Shown here: positions 47,630 through 58,195 of the stretch, piece after piece
Position numbering within the stretch: position 1 is the first letter of the stretch
Layout: each line of letters opens with the position of its first letter
DNA from: Natranaerobius trueperi
GTDB lineage: Bacteria; Bacillota; Natranaerobiia; Natranaerobiales; Natranaerobiaceae
DNA length: 64,000 nt
Direction: 5' to 3'
NCBI RefSeq assembly: GCF_002216005.1
Contig: NZ_NIQC01000004.1
Coordinates: 1 to 64,000 of the forward strand
Position numbers and translations under genes: made by a program
Notes under the pieces: model-generated
Told to the model about the DNA's origin: nothing
The model's database searches: none
What the model saw: only the letters and a program-made list of their open reading frames with translations

Positions 47630-47953
47630 TTACAATTTAACTTCACACTTCTTGCAGATGCGTTGTTTATTTCCGTTCTTATCGTCTTGCTTCGCTGTCC
47701 TAACTGGTCTTTGACATTTAGAACAGTAAAGCATAACCTTGTCGGCATAAACAGGACTTTCTTGCTCTACAATTCCACCTTGTGGATTATCTTGAGAAGC
47801 TCGAGTGTGCTTTTTTACCAAGTTTACGCCCTCAACAAGCACTTTGCTCTCGGAAGGAAAGGCCCGAAGAACTTTTCCTCGTTTTCCTTTATCTTTACCG
47901 GAGATAACAACTACGGTATCGCCTGTCTTAATATGCATTTTTGCCTGAGCCAT
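47630..47953 (-). CDS. rplX: 50S ribosomal protein L24
   Basis: 107 residues. KOW motif [47 protein letters not shown] and a C-terminal Cys-rich part (YCSKCQRP...ICKKC) that could bind zinc. Assembly initiator of the large subunit. Confidence 0.98.
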   Translation of the reverse strand: MAQAKMHIKTGDTVVVISGKDKGKRGKVLRAFPSESKVLVEGVNLVKKHTRASQDNPQGGIVEQESPVYADKVMLYCSKCQRPVRTAKQDDKNGNKQRICKKCEVKL

Positions 47954-47973
47954 GTATCTTACACCTCCTTCAG

Positions 47974-48342
47974 CTACAATACTTCAGGTGCCAGTGAAAT
48001 AATTTTCATAAATTTCTTTTCTCTTAACTCACGAGTAACAGGTCCAAAAATTCTAGTCCCGCGTGGGTCCTTTGTATCACCTATAATCACACAAGCGTTT
48101 TCATCAAATTTGATATATGAACCATCAGAACGTCTGATACCGCTTTTAGTTCTAACAACAACGGCTTTGACGACTTGACCTCTTTTAACAACTCCCCCTG
48201 GCGTTGCTTCTTTTATCGTACCTACTATAATATCACCGATATTTGCATATCGTCTTTTGGAAGCACCGAGGACTTTTATACATTGTAATTCTCTTGCTCC
48301 GGAGTTATCCGCCACTCTGAGGGTAGACTCGGTTTGGATCAT
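47974..48342 (-). CDS. rplN: 50S ribosomal protein L14
   Basis: 122 residues. [79 protein letters not shown]. Standard length and sequence. Confidence 0.98.
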   Translation of the reverse strand: MIQTESTLRVADNSGARELQCIKVLGASKRRYANIGDIIVGTIKEATPGGVVKRGQVVKAVVVRTKSGIRRSDGSYIKFDENACVIIGDTKDPRGTRIFGPVTRELREKKFMKIISLAPEVL

Positions 48343-48380
48343 CTGATAGGCCTCCTTTCTCTCTCAGCAAAATAATCAAA

Positions 48381-48638
48381 TTACAGTTTTGCTTTTTCAA
48401 CTACTTCAACAACTCTGAATCTCTTATCTTTAGAAATTGGTCGAGTTTCCATGATTTTTACTAAGTCACCTTCTTGACTTTCGTTTTGCTCATCATGAGC
48501 TTTAAACTTCTTAGTACGTTTAACTGTTTTGTCATATAAAGGATGTTTTACAAATCCTTCTACTAAAACAACACGAGTTTTTTCCATTTTATCACTTACT
48601 ACTCGACCCGTTCTTATTTTACGGTTACTTCGTTCCAT
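48381..48638 (-). CDS. rpsQ: 30S ribosomal protein S17
   Basis: 85 residues, OB-fold. [43 protein letters not shown] and [24 protein letters not shown] are the family blocks. Confidence 0.98.
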   Translation of the reverse strand: MERSNRKIRTGRVVSDKMEKTRVVLVEGFVKHPLYDKTVKRTKKFKAHDEQNESQEGDLVKIMETRPISKDKRFRVVEVVEKAKL

Positions 48639-48666
48639 AGGGGAATTCCCTCCTCTCTTACGAAAC

Positions 48667-48864
48667 TTAGCTAATGTTTAGTTCTCTTTCACGCATAATT
48701 GTCTTGATCCGCGCTATATCTTTTCTAACTTGCTTTAGTCTCATTGGATTTTCAATTTGCCCTGTTGCAACCTGAAACCTTAAATTAAACAATTCTTCCT
48801 TTAATTCATCTAACTTAGCATCAAGTTCTTTATTTGTTAGGTTTCTGATCTCTTTAGTTTTCAT
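48667..48864 (-). CDS. rpmC: 50S ribosomal protein L29
   Basis: 65 residues from the ATG at 48864 ([18 protein letters not shown]). This codon overlaps the end of rplP (its stop is at 48854), so the two are translationally coupled; an in-frame start 12 bases earlier is less likely. [19 protein letters not shown] is the signature. Confidence 0.95.
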   Translation of the reverse strand: MKTKEIRNLTNKELDAKLDELKEELFNLRFQVATGQIENPMRLKQVRKDIARIKTIMRERELNIS

Positions 48865-49288
48865 CGGCGTCACCACCCATGTCTTCGCGTTCTACAAACT
48901 TCGTTTTAATCGGAAGTTTGTGGGAGGCCAATCTCATTGCTTCTCTAGCAGTTTCTTTTGGCACTCCTGCTACTTCAAACAAGATTCTTCCCGGTTTAAC
49001 TACCGCAACCCAATATTCAGGGGAGCCTTTACCACTACCCATTCTTGTCTCAGCTGGTTTTTGCGTAGCAGGTTTATCCGGGAAAATCTTGATCCATACT
49101 TTTCCACCACGTTTAATATATCTTGTCATCGCAATACGCGCAGCCTCTATTTGTCTACTTGTTATCCAAGCAGGTTCTAATGCTTGGATACCGTATTCAC
49201 CAAAAGCAATTTCTTTACCGCCTTTAGCCTGACCTTTCATTCTTCCACGCTGTTGACGGCGAAATTTAGTTCGCTTAGGCATTAACAT
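48854..49288 (-). CDS. rplP: 50S ribosomal protein L16
   Basis: 144 residues. [47 protein letters not shown] and [22 protein letters not shown]. Two Met codons three apart at the start; the second gives the usual MPKR start. Confidence 0.98.
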   Translation of the reverse strand: MLMPKRTKFRRQQRGRMKGQAKGGKEIAFGEYGIQALEPAWITSRQIEAARIAMTRYIKRGGKVWIKIFPDKPATQKPAETRMGSGKGSPEYWVAVVKPGRILFEVAGVPKETAREAMRLASHKLPIKTKFVEREDMGGDADEN

Positions 49289-49305
49289 GGTTACCTGCCT
49301 CCTTT

Positions 49306-49968
49306 TTACTCACTCTTTTCCTCTTTCTGATCTTGGTTTAGCTCTGGTAGTACTTCACCTTTATAAATCCAAATTTTTACACCGATTTGCCCGTAGGTTG
49401 TACTAGCTTCTACCATTCCATAGTCAATTTCAGCTCTTATAGTCTGTAAAGGTACATTTCCTTCTGTATACCACTCTACTCTACTCATTTCAGCTCCGCC
49501 TAAACGGCCGCTGCACATCACCTTAACACCTTCTGCTCCTTGTCTCATTGCTCTACCAACCGCTTGTTTCATAGCTCTTCTAAAAGCAACACGTCTTTCT
49601 AAGGCTAAAGCAATATTTTTTGCTACAAGGTTTGCATCTAATTCTGGTGTCTTGATTTCCATAACATTAATGTGAACTTTTTTATTCGTAATATTTTCTA
49701 ATGACTTTCTCAACTTTTCAACTCCACTACCGCCTTTACCGATTACCATCCCTGGTTTAGCAGTGTGAAGTGTAACCTTAATCCTATTAGCAGCTCTGTC
49801 AATTTTTATTGAGCTGACATCAGCGCTTGTCAAAGTTTGTTCAATATGATCTCTAATCTTAATATCTTCATGAACAAGCTCTGTATAATCTTTATCAGCA
49901 TACCAGTTTGACTGCCAATCCTTTATAACTCCGATTCTTAACCCGATAGGATTTATTTTCTGACCCAA
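49306..49968 (-). CDS. rpsC: 30S ribosomal protein S3
   Basis: 220 residues. The KH domain holds [38 protein letters not shown] is the start, and [28 protein letters not shown] the C-terminal domain. Acidic tail (QDQKEEKSE). Confidence 0.98.
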   Translation of the reverse strand: MGQKINPIGLRIGVIKDWQSNWYADKDYTELVHEDIKIRDHIEQTLTSADVSSIKIDRAANRIKVTLHTAKPGMVIGKGGSGVEKLRKSLENITNKKVHINVMEIKTPELDANLVAKNIALALERRVAFRRAMKQAVGRAMRQGAEGVKVMCSGRLGGAEMSRVEWYTEGNVPLQTIRAEIDYGMVEASTTYGQIGVKIWIYKGEVLPELNQDQKEEKSE

Positions 49969-49972
49969 GTCT

Positions 49973-50314
49973 TTATCCCTCCTTTTGTTCTTTTACAACA
50001 ACAGTCAAGTGACTAGTTCTTTTATTTATTTGAGTAGCTCGCCCCATAGCTCGTGGACGAAACCTCTTTAATGTTGGTCCTTCATCAACATAGCATTCAG
50101 AAATATATAAACTGTCTGGATCTAATTCAAAATTGTTCTCAGCATTTGCTTGCGCTGATTTAACAAGTTTTTCTATTGGTTTTGTTGCACCCTTAGGAGT
50201 TAATTGTAAAATACCTAAGGCTTCATCAATGCCTTTACCTCTTATCATATCTATAACTTCTCTAGCTTTACGTGGAGATATACGCACGTATTTAGTCGTT
50301 GCTTTTGCCTCCAT
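49973..50314 (-). CDS. rplV: 50S ribosomal protein L22
   Basis: 113 residues. [20 protein letters not shown] and [23 protein letters not shown], the hairpin that lines the exit tunnel; no macrolide-resistance-like deletion is apparent in [12 protein letters not shown]. Confidence 0.98.
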   Translation of the reverse strand: MEAKATTKYVRISPRKAREVIDMIRGKGIDEALGILQLTPKGATKPIEKLVKSAQANAENNFELDPDSLYISECYVDEGPTLKRFRPRAMGRATQINKRTSHLTVVVKEQKEG

Positions 50315-50344
50315 CAGAACTAAACCTCCCTTCGTAACCTGGTT

Positions 50345-50629
50345 TTACTTCAAGGCTGTTGATCTTTCCGTATGATCGCCGTGTCCTCTGAAAGTCCGTG
50401 TTGGAGCAAATTCACCTAATTTATGGCCTACCATATCTTCAGATATGAAAACTGGTACATGCTTTCTGCCATCGTGAACAGCAATTGTCTGTCCAACCAT
50501 TTCAGGTAAAACAGTTGATCTTCTTGACCAGGTTTTTATCACTTTTTTCTTTTTATTTTCATTGTTCTCTCGAACCTTTTTAAGCAAGTGGTCATCGACA
50601 AAAGGTCCTTTTTTGAGTGATCTAGGCAC
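50345..50629 (-). CDS. rpsS: 30S ribosomal protein S19
   Basis: 94 residues. [46 protein letters not shown] and [17 protein letters not shown]. Standard. Confidence 0.98.
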   Translation of the reverse strand: MPRSLKKGPFVDDHLLKKVRENNENKKKKVIKTWSRRSTVLPEMVGQTIAVHDGRKHVPVFISEDMVGHKLGEFAPTRTFRGHGDHTERSTALK

Positions 50630-50658
50630 TTGTAAACGCCTCCTTTCTAATAAAGCTA

Positions 50659-51483
50659 TTAGTTTCTTTTCTTAACAATATAGCGATCTGATTGTTTAGC
50701 TTTTCGGGTTTTTACACCTGCTGATTTTTTACCCCAAGGAGTATATTGCGTTTTACGGCCTACGATAGACTTACCTTCACCACCACCGTGAGGGTGATCA
50801 GCAGCATTCATTGATACACCTCGTACTGTAGGTCTTTTACCTAGCCATCTTGATCGACCAGCTTTACCTAAATCAATATTTTCGTGATTTAGATTACCTA
50901 CTTGACCTACTGTAGCACGACAGCTTAAATTAATCAAGCGAACTTCTCCAGAAGGAAGTTTTATATGACCGTATTTACCTTCTTTTGCTACTAACTGGCA
51001 ATGTGCCCCAGCTGATCTAGCTAATTGTCCACCTTTTTGAGGTTTTAGTTCAACATTGTGGATAGTAGTACCAACTGGGATGTTTCTTAATGGTAAAGCG
51101 TTTCCAGGTCTGATTTCTGCATCAGGACCATTTTCGATTTTATTACCTACTTCAACTCCTAATGGCGCTAGGATATAACTTTTTTCACCATCAGCATAGT
51201 TTAGCAGAGCGATATATGCAGTCCTATTTGGATCGTATTCAATTGCTGCTACCTTTGCTGGTACACCGTCTTTATCTCTTTTCCAATCAATAATACGATA
51301 TTTTCTCTTATGACGGCCGCCCTGGTGTCTAGTTGATATTCTCCCTTGATTATTTCGCCCAGCTTTAACCTTTAACGGTTCTAGTAAGGACTTTTCAGGC
51401 TCATCTTTAGTGACTTCTTGTTTATCTGCAACAGTCACATATCTTTTCCCAGGAGAAGTGGGTTTAAATTTTTTAATTGACAC
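50659..51483 (-). CDS. rplB: 50S ribosomal protein L2
   Basis: 274 residues. [22 protein letters not shown], the catalytic-centre loop [20 protein letters not shown], and the basic C-terminus [22 protein letters not shown]. Needed for subunit joining and peptidyl transfer. Confidence 0.98.
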   Translation of the reverse strand: MSIKKFKPTSPGKRYVTVADKQEVTKDEPEKSLLEPLKVKAGRNNQGRISTRHQGGRHKRKYRIIDWKRDKDGVPAKVAAIEYDPNRTAYIALLNYADGEKSYILAPLGVEVGNKIENGPDAEIRPGNALPLRNIPVGTTIHNVELKPQKGGQLARSAGAHCQLVAKEGKYGHIKLPSGEVRLINLSCRATVGQVGNLNHENIDLGKAGRSRWLGKRPTVRGVSMNAADHPHGGGEGKSIVGRKTQYTPWGKKSAGVKTRKAKQSDRYIVKKRN

Positions 51484-51520
51484 CTTATTTCCCTCCTTCT
51501 TCGATCATAACTTTCAATTA

Positions 51521-51802
51521 TTAGTCAAATAGCTCAATAGGCTTGGAATTTTCAGTTAACTTAACAATAGCCTTTTTCCAACTAGGAGTTCGACCTTGAT
51601 AAATCCCTAACCTTTTAGGCTTGCCCTTCATGTTCATTGTGTTAACCTCTTCAACTTCTACATCAAACAAACTTTGAACAGCTTCTTTAATTTGAAGTTT
51701 ACTTGCTTTTTTATTTACAACAAAAGTATACTTGTTATCTTCCATCTGATCAGTTGTTTGTTCAGTTATCCAAGGTTTAATGATTACATCACGAGGGTCC
51801 AT
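51521..51802 (-). CDS. rplW: 50S ribosomal protein L23
   Basis: 93 residues. DVIIKPWITEQTTDQMEDNKYTFVV, KLQIKEAVQSLFDVEVEEVNTMNMKGKPKR and GRTPSWKKAIVKL. Docking site for trigger factor and SRP at the tunnel exit. Its ATG overlaps the rplD stop by one base. Confidence 0.98.
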   Translation of the reverse strand: MDPRDVIIKPWITEQTTDQMEDNKYTFVVNKKASKLQIKEAVQSLFDVEVEEVNTMNMKGKPKRLGIYQGRTPSWKKAIVKLTENSKPIELFD

Positions 51803-52425
51803 TAGCAGAACACCTCCTCAATTATAGATACAGCATCTTTAGTGATAATTAATTGATCATGATTTAAAATCTCATAAACGTTTAGATTTTTTGCAATCAT
51901 TGAACTTACACCAGGAATATTACGTGTAGAACGATATACATTTATATCTGACTCCGCAGTAACCACCATTGCTTTATTGTTCACCTTCAAGTTTTCTAGC
52001 AATTTAATGATCTCTTTAGTTTTTGGAGCCTCCATATTTATTTCCTCTAATATAAGCAGCTCTCCATTTTGTAGCTTAGTTGAAAGCGCTGACTTGATAG
52101 CTTTCTTTTTAGCTTTTTTAGGCATTTTCAGAGCGAAGTCACGAGGTTTAGGACCGAATGTAATTCCTCCACCTACCCAAATAGGTGAACGGATACTTCC
52201 GTGTCGGGCTCTACCAGTACCTTTTTGTCTCCAAGGTTTTTGGCCGCCTCCTCTAACTTCACCTCTTTGTTTTGTCGAAGAAGTCCCTCTTCTCTGAGAA
52301 GCTAAATACATGTTTACTGCGTCATGCATCAACTTCTCATTAATATCTGTGGCAAAAACAGAATCCTGCAGGTTTACTTCTCCTACTTGACTGCCTTCAT
52401 TATTATATAACGCCACTTTAGGCAT
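51802..52425 (-). CDS. rplD: 50S ribosomal protein L4
   Basis: 207 residues. The tunnel loop RRGTSSTKQRGEVRGGGQKPWRQKGTGRARHG is intact, followed by SPIWVGGGITFGPKPRDFALKMPKKAKK. Overlaps rplW by one base. Confidence 0.98.
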   Translation of the reverse strand: MPKVALYNNEGSQVGEVNLQDSVFATDINEKLMHDAVNMYLASQRRGTSSTKQRGEVRGGGQKPWRQKGTGRARHGSIRSPIWVGGGITFGPKPRDFALKMPKKAKKKAIKSALSTKLQNGELLILEEINMEAPKTKEIIKLLENLKVNNKAMVVTAESDINVYRSTRNIPGVSSMIAKNLNVYEILNHDQLIITKDAVSIIEEVFC

Positions 52426-52473
52426 GACAAATCCTCCTTTCTTTACACATCCTCACCTTTACCGAACCCTCTG

Positions 52474-53106
52474 TTATGATTTAGCTTTTACAGAGTCTAC
52501 AATTTTCAAAAGTCCTTTTTTAGGACCTGGTACGGCTCCTTTGATGAGAAGTAGATTGTTATCTTTATCAACTTCAACAACTTCTAGTTTTTGTACAGTG
52601 ACAGTATCTCCACCCATTCTACCAGGTAAAGTCTGCCCTTTAAATACTCTCGCAACATTCATTGCTCCTAAAGAACCTGCTCCTCTATAATATCTTGAAC
52701 CGTGAGTTTTAGGACCAGTACCCTGGTTATGACGCTTCACTGCTCCTTGGTATCCTTTACCTTTAGAAGTACCAGTAACATCTATGATGTCTCCAGCTGC
52801 AAATTGTTCAACAGTTAGTTCGCTTCCTACTTCTAACCCTTCTACATTATCTAAGTTAAATTCAACTAAGTGTTTTTTAGGAGCAACTCCAGCTTTGTCA
52901 AAGTGTCCTTTTTCAGGCTTTTTAGTTCTGTTTTCTTTTTTATCTTCAAAACCAACTTGAACAGCTGTGTACCCATCAACCTCTTCAGCTCTTTTTTGCA
53001 CTACTGAACAAGGTCCTGCTTTAACTACAGTAACTGGAACAACTTCACCTTCATTTGAGAAAATTTGAGTCATACCTACTTTTCTACCCAAGATAGCTTT
53101 TTCCAT
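52474..53106 (-). CDS. rplC: 50S ribosomal protein L3
   Basis: 210 residues. [53 protein letters not shown] and [20 protein letters not shown]. Primary 23S rRNA binder. Confidence 0.98.
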   Translation of the reverse strand: MEKAILGRKVGMTQIFSNEGEVVPVTVVKAGPCSVVQKRAEEVDGYTAVQVGFEDKKENRTKKPEKGHFDKAGVAPKKHLVEFNLDNVEGLEVGSELTVEQFAAGDIIDVTGTSKGKGYQGAVKRHNQGTGPKTHGSRYYRGAGSLGAMNVARVFKGQTLPGRMGGDTVTVQKLEVVEVDKDNNLLLIKGAVPGPKKGLLKIVDSVKAKS

Positions 53107-53144
53107 TATCTCTTGCCACCTCCCTCAATAAAACTAACAATACT

Positions 53145-53456
53145 TTACAGTTTAATTTCGATGTCTACTCCAGATGGCAGATCCAACCTCATCAGTGAAT
53201 CTACTGTCTTGGAACTAGGGTCTAGAATGTCAATCAGTCGCTTATGAGTCCTCATTTCAAATTGCTCCCTAGAATCCTTAAACTTATGAGGAGCTCTAAT
53301 TACTGTATACACATTTTTATCTGTAGGCAACGGAATTGGACCGCTGACATTCGCCCCTGTTCTTTTAGCCGTTTCTACAATCTTATCTGCAGACTGGTCT
53401 AAAATCATATGATCAAAGGCTTTTAACCGGATGCGAATCTTTTGCTTATTGGCCAT
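53145..53456 (-). CDS. rpsJ: 30S ribosomal protein S10 (NusE)
   Basis: 103 residues. [64 protein letters not shown]. Also a transcription antitermination factor (NusE). First gene of the S10 part, downstream of the tuf terminator. Confidence 0.98.
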   Translation of the reverse strand: MANKQKIRIRLKAFDHMILDQSADKIVETAKRTGANVSGPIPLPTDKNVYTVIRAPHKFKDSREQFEMRTHKRLIDILDPSSKTVDSLMRLDLPSGVDIEIKL

Positions 53457-53511
53457 TAATTTTCCCCTCCTTGCCAGCCGTTTTCTTAATAAAAGCTTAA
53501 CACATAAAAAG

Positions 53512-53548
53512 ATGAGGAGAGATAGGCTATTTTAGCCTAACTCCTCAT
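53512..53548 (-). terminator. Terminator after tuf
   Basis: Minus strand ATGAGGAG/CTCCTCAT outer stem with an inner AGGCTAAAATAGCCT hairpin, followed by CTTTTTATG, right after the tuf stop. It separates the str part from the S10 part. Confidence 0.8.
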
Positions 53549-53553
53549 TATAT

Positions 53554-54756
53554 TTACTCAACAATGCTAGCTACAACACCAGCACCAACAGTTTTACCAC
53601 CTTCGCGGATAGCAAACCTTAAACCTTCTTCAATAGCGATCGGAGTAATCAACTTAATTTCCATCTGTACGTTGTCTCCTGGCATTACCATCTCTACTCC
53701 TTCTGGTAGTTCAATTACACCGGTAACGTCTGTTGTTCTGAAGAAGAACTGAGGCCTATAACCTGGGAAGAATGGAGTGTGACGTCCTCCCTCTTCTTTC
53801 TTTAGTACATAAACCTCTGCTTTAACATGAGTATGAGGATTGATACTTCCTGGCTTGGCCAATACCTGACCTCTTTCTATATCTTCTCTGTTTACCCCTC
53901 GTAGTAATGCTCCAATGTTGTCTCCAGCTTCTGCTGAATCCATTGACTTTCTGAACATCTCTACTCCAGTAACAACAGTCTTCTTAGGCTTATCTGCCAT
54001 ACCTACAATTTCTACTTCGTCGTTTACTTTAACGTCTCCTCGCTCTACTCTACCTGTTGCAACTGTCCCTCGTCCTGTGATACTGAACACGTCTTCAATT
54101 GGCATGATAAATGGCTTATCTACATCACGCTCTGGAGTTGGGATGTAGTCATCAATTGCATCTACTAGCTCCCAAATTGGTCCACAGCTATCACATTCGC
54201 GATCTCCACATCCACATTCAGTAGCTTTTAATGCTGAACCTGTTACAACTGGAGTATCGTCTCCTGGGAAGTCATATTCACTTAATAGATCTCTTACTTC
54301 CATCTCTACTAGTTCTAATAGTTCTTCGTCATCCACCATATCTGCTTTGTTTAAGAATACTACAATATGAGGAACCCCTACCTGACGACTTAGTAGGATG
54401 TGCTCTCTTGTCTGTGGCATAGGTCCGTCTGCTGCACTAACTACTAGTACCGCACCATCCATCTGTGCTGCACCAGTGATCATGTTCTTTACATAGTCTG
54501 CGTGTCCTGGGCAGTCTACGTGTGCATAGTGACGATTGTCTGATTCATACTCAACGTGGGAAGTACTAATTGTAATTCCACGCTCTTTCTCTTCTGGAGC
54601 ACGGTCAATCTTATCATAATCCATTCTCTCTGCTCCACCAGCTGATGAAATACAAGTAGTCATTGCTGCTGTTAAAGTCGTCTTTCCGTGGTCAACGTGA
54701 CCAATGGTTCCTATATTAACATGCGGTTTCGTTCTTTCAAACTTTTCTTTACCCAT
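53554..54756 (-). CDS. tuf: Elongation factor Tu, with a four-cysteine insertion
   Basis: 400 residues. [13 protein letters not shown] (19-31), [19 protein letters not shown] and GSALKA complete the GTPase domain, with domains 2 and 3 after. Between ALKA and the [14 protein letters not shown] helix lies an insertion with C181, C183, C188 and C191, a zinc-knuckle-like spacing absent from E. coli or B. subtilis EF-Tu but seen, as far as I recall, in some clostridial relatives. Carries aminoacyl-tRNA to the ribosome. 27 bases after fusA. Confidence 0.98.
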   Translation of the reverse strand: MGKEKFERTKPHVNIGTIGHVDHGKTTLTAAMTTCISSAGGAERMDYDKIDRAPEEKERGITISTSHVEYESDNRHYAHVDCPGHADYVKNMITGAAQMDGAVLVVSAADGPMPQTREHILLSRQVGVPHIVVFLNKADMVDDEELLELVEMEVRDLLSEYDFPGDDTPVVTGSALKATECGCGDRECDSCGPIWELVDAIDDYIPTPERDVDKPFIMPIEDVFSITGRGTVATGRVERGDVKVNDEVEIVGMADKPKKTVVTGVEMFRKSMDSAEAGDNIGALLRGVNREDIERGQVLAKPGSINPHTHVKAEVYVLKKEEGGRHTPFFPGYRPQFFFRTTDVTGVIELPEGVEMVMPGDNVQMEIKLITPIAIEEGLRFAIREGGKTVGAGVVASIVE

Positions 54757-54782
54757 CTTAACTACCTCCTCACTAGATTGTT

Positions 54783-56870
54783 TTAGCTTTCGCCTTCAAT
54801 AATTTCTTTTGCAATGTTATCAGGAACTTCTTCATAATGAGAAAATTCCATTGTATATGAACCTCTACCTTGAGTGGTAGATCTTAATTCAGTAGCATAA
54901 CCAAACATTTCAGATAAAGGAACAAAAGCACTGATAAGCCTTGATCCAGAACGCTCTTCCATTCCTTCTATTCGACCTCTTCGTGAATTAACATCACCCA
55001 TTACGTCCCCCATGTAGTCTTCTGGAACGACTACTTCAACTTTCATGATAGGTTCTAAAAGCACAGGGTCGGCTTTTTTCACCCCATCTTTAAAGGCCAT
55101 TGATCCTGCAATTTTAAATGCAGATTCGTTAGAGTCAACCTCGTGATAAGAACCATCGTAAAGTGTAGCTTTAATATCTACTACTGGATAACCTGCTAAA
55201 ACACCATTCTGCATTGCTTCTTGAATACCATTGTCAACAGACGGAATGTATTCTCTTGGGATAACTCCCCCAACAATCTTATCAACAAACTCATACCCTT
55301 CGCTTCTATCTTGAGGTTCAAGTTTCATGACGGCGTGTCCGTATTGTCCTCGACCACCTGACTGTCGAATGAATTTACCTTCTGTATCAACTGGTTTTCT
55401 AATAGTTTCTTTGTAAGCAACTTGAGGTTTACCAACATTAGCTTCAACTTTGAACTCTCTAAGTAACCTATCAACAATAACCTCTAGGTGTAGTTCTCCC
55501 ATCCCTGAGATGATTGTTTGACCAGTTTCTTCATCAGTCTTAGTCTTGAATGTAGGATCCTCTTCAGCTAGCTTTTGTAATGAAACTGAAAGCTTTTCTT
55601 GGTCTGCTCTTGTTTTAGGTTCAATCGCAACATCTATAACAGGTTCAGGGAACTGCATGGATTCAAGAACAATATGATCATCTGTATCACATAAAGTGTC
55701 TCCTGTGCTTGTGTTCTTAAGACCAACCGCAGCCGCGATATCACCAGTATATACTACATCACGCTCTTCTCTGTGGTTAGCATGCATTTGAAGAATTCTT
55801 CCAACCCTTTCTTTTTTACCTTTAACTGGGTTGTAAACATATGAACCTGCTTTTATTGAACCAGAGTAAACTCTGAAAAAGCAAAGTTTACCAACATAAG
55901 GGTCTGCTACAATTTTGAAAGCCAATGCACTAAATGGTTCTTCATCATCACTGGCCCTTTTAAGCTTTTCAGCCTCTTCATTTTCTTCTTCACCAGGTTT
56001 TACACCTTCAATAGGTGGAACATCTGTAGGAGCTGGTAGATATTCAATAACTGCATCTAAAAGGAACTGTACACCTTTGTTTTTATAAGAAGAACCACAC
56101 AACACAGGTGTCAAGTTGTTATTCAAACAACCCTCTCTAATAGCAGTTCTTAACTCATCAGATGTCACTTCTTCTCCTTCTAGGTACTTCATCATAAGTT
56201 CTTCATCTTGTTCTGCTGCAGCTTCCACCAATTTTTCTCTATATTCTTCTGCTAAATCTACCATATCTTCAGGAATGTCAATTGTCTCCCATTCAGTTCC
56301 TAGATCATCCTTATAGATAACTGCAGTGTTCTCAATTAAGTCTATGATACCTTGGAAGTCTTCTTCTTTTCCAATTGGTAATTGAATAGGTACAGGATTT
56401 GCTTGTAATCTTTCATTCATCATATCCACAACATTGTGGAAGTCTGCGCCCATAATGTCCATTTTATTAACATAAGCAATTGTTGGTACTTCATATCGAT
56501 CAGCCTGATGCCAAACAGTCTCTGACTGTGGCTCAACCCCACCTTTAGCACAAAATACACCAACAGCTCCGTCTAAGACTCTAAGAGAACGCTCAACTTC
56601 AACTGTGAAATCCACGTGCCCTGGCGTATCAATAATGTTAACTCTGTGATCTTGCCATTGACAAGTAGTCGCAGCAGAAGCGATAGTGATACCACGTTCC
56701 TGTTCTTGGTCCATAAAGTCCATAACCGAAGCCCCGTCATGCGTCTCACCTAACTTATGCACACGGCCTGTGTAAAACAATATCCTCTCGGTAGTAGTTG
56801 TTTTCCCAGCATCAATGTGGGCCATTATACCGATATTCCTTGTCTTTTCCAAAGGAAATTGCCTTGTCAT
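54783..56870 (-). CDS. fusA: Elongation factor G
   Basis: 695 residues. G1 [19 protein letters not shown] (17-35), [18 protein letters not shown], then domains II-V ending in [16 protein letters not shown]. Drives translocation with GTP. Between rpsG and tuf as in the classical str operon. Confidence 0.98.
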   Translation of the reverse strand: MTRQFPLEKTRNIGIMAHIDAGKTTTTERILFYTGRVHKLGETHDGASVMDFMDQEQERGITIASAATTCQWQDHRVNIIDTPGHVDFTVEVERSLRVLDGAVGVFCAKGGVEPQSETVWHQADRYEVPTIAYVNKMDIMGADFHNVVDMMNERLQANPVPIQLPIGKEEDFQGIIDLIENTAVIYKDDLGTEWETIDIPEDMVDLAEEYREKLVEAAAEQDEELMMKYLEGEEVTSDELRTAIREGCLNNNLTPVLCGSSYKNKGVQFLLDAVIEYLPAPTDVPPIEGVKPGEEENEEAEKLKRASDDEEPFSALAFKIVADPYVGKLCFFRVYSGSIKAGSYVYNPVKGKKERVGRILQMHANHREERDVVYTGDIAAAVGLKNTSTGDTLCDTDDHIVLESMQFPEPVIDVAIEPKTRADQEKLSVSLQKLAEEDPTFKTKTDEETGQTIISGMGELHLEVIVDRLLREFKVEANVGKPQVAYKETIRKPVDTEGKFIRQSGGRGQYGHAVMKLEPQDRSEGYEFVDKIVGGVIPREYIPSVDNGIQEAMQNGVLAGYPVVDIKATLYDGSYHEVDSNESAFKIAGSMAFKDGVKKADPVLLEPIMKVEVVVPEDYMGDVMGDVNSRRGRIEGMEERSGSRLISAFVPLSEMFGYATELRSTTQGRGSYTMEFSHYEEVPDNIAKEIIEGES

Positions 56871-56937
56871 TTAGCATCCCCCCTTTTTTATTGCGTCACT
56901 AATTGTTACTTGCATACAATTGTTTTTTGGTATCAAA

Positions 56938-57414
56938 TTACCATCTGTAATGTGCAAAAGCTTTATTGGCTTCTGCCATTTTATGAGTGTCTTCTTTCTT
57001 CTTAATAGCGCCACCAGTATTGTTGTAGGCATCTACTAACTCACCGGCTAACCTATCCCCCATGGAACGTTCTCCTCTTTCTCGAGAATAGTTTACTAGC
57101 CATCTAATAGCCAAAACTTGCTTTCTGTCAGGGTCCACTTCAACAGGCACCTGGTAAGTAGCCCCTCCGACTCTACGAGCTTTAACTTCTAATACAGGCA
57201 TCACATTATTTACAGCTTCTTCAAAAACGTCTAAAGAATTTTCATTTGTTCTTTCCTCTACTATTTCCAAAGCTCTGTAAAAGATTCTCTGAGCAAGCCC
57301 TCTTTTTCCATCAACCATAAGGTTGTTAATAAATTTAGTAACCATTTCACTGTTATATATTGGATCTGGGGTCACTTCTCGCTTTGGAGCTGGTCCTTTT
57401 CTACTCATCGGCAA
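56938..57414 (-). CDS. rpsG: 30S ribosomal protein S7
   Basis: 158 residues. [66 protein letters not shown], ending FAHYRW. Primary binder of the 3' major domain of 16S rRNA. Two Met codons at the start. Confidence 0.98.
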   Translation of the reverse strand: MPMSRKGPAPKREVTPDPIYNSEMVTKFINNLMVDGKRGLAQRIFYRALEIVEERTNENSLDVFEEAVNNVMPVLEVKARRVGGATYQVPVEVDPDRKQVLAIRWLVNYSRERGERSMGDRLAGELVDAYNNTGGAIKKKEDTHKMAEANKAFAHYRW

Positions 57415-57449
57415 TTACCTCCCTTCCCTATGCAGAATCATCCAGCAAA

Positions 57450-57827
57450 CTAAGCTTTCTTAGTTCCATACTTAGAACGTCCTTGCGCTCTATTTTCAAC
57501 TCCAGCTGTATCAAGTGCACCGCGGACAACTTGATATCTAACACCCGGCAGGTCTTTAATCCTACCTCCTCTGACTAAAACTACAGAGTGCTCTTGCAGG
57601 TTGTGACCAATACCTGGAATATATGCTGTAACTTCCATTCCGTTTGTAAGTCTTACCCTTGCAATTTTACGTAGAGCTGAGTTCGGCTTTTTGGGAGTAG
57701 TAGTGGATACTCTAGTGCAAACACCTCTTTTTTGAGGGCACTTTTCTAGGGCCGGAGCGTTCCTTTTCTTTCCGACTTGATCTCTTCTCTTTCTAATCAG
57801 TTGGTTTATAGTTGGCACAAAATCCAC
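57450..57827 (-). CDS. rpsL: 30S ribosomal protein S12
   Basis: 125 residues. [21 protein letters not shown] replaces the usual MPTINQLVRKGR start. The streptomycin region [13 protein letters not shown] keeps the wild-type Lys, and [16 protein letters not shown] also looks wild type. Confidence 0.98.
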   Translation of the reverse strand: MDFVPTINQLIRKRRDQVGKKRNAPALEKCPQKRGVCTRVSTTTPKKPNSALRKIARVRLTNGMEVTAYIPGIGHNLQEHSVVLVRGGRIKDLPGVRYQVVRGALDTAGVENRAQGRSKYGTKKA

Positions 57828-57891
57828 CTCCTTTTTCTCTGCTATTAAACATACAAATCCCCGAGAGGGTATAACCCCTCCCGAGTTTAGA

Positions 57892-58140
57892 CTAATCTCT
57901 AATACAGGCAGATGTTGCTTTCACTTCTATGCCAGCAGCTTCTCCTAGTTCTTTCATAGAAGTTACTTGCACAATATCAATCTGCTTTTCTTCACATTTT
58001 AGTTTTAAAGGTTTTACAATGTTTTCATCAGCATCTTTTGCAATATAAATAGTTTTGGCCTCACCTTCGTCAATTGCACGAAGTGTTTCTTTAACACCAA
58101 CAACTTTTTCTTTCGCTTGATTTAATTTTTCAAGGGACAT
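57892..58140 (-). CDS. L7Ae-family K-turn RNA-binding protein (YbxF type)
   Basis: 82 residues. [29 protein letters not shown] and [28 protein letters not shown], with the E-rich LGxxxGI turn of the L7Ae fold. In B. subtilis the same position between rpoC and rpsL holds ybxF, a K-turn binder. Followed by an imperfect hairpin (57852-57888) before rpsL. Confidence 0.92.
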   Translation of the reverse strand: MSLEKLNQAKEKVVGVKETLRAIDEGEAKTIYIAKDADENIVKPLKLKCEEKQIDIVQVTSMKELGEAAGIEVKATSACIRD

Positions 58141-58195
58141 GGCGATCCCTCCTATTATAACAGTTCAAAATACACACTTAAGTATTCTAACAGCA

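Noticed and set aside
57660-57720. Streptomycin-resistance change in S12
   Set aside because: The TTTPKKPNS region keeps the wild-type lysine.
57852-57888. GC-rich hairpin between the L7Ae gene and rpsL as a terminator
   Set aside because: The stem contains a bulge and wobble pairs and lacks a real T-tract on the minus strand; it may be a weak attenuator, but evidence is thin.
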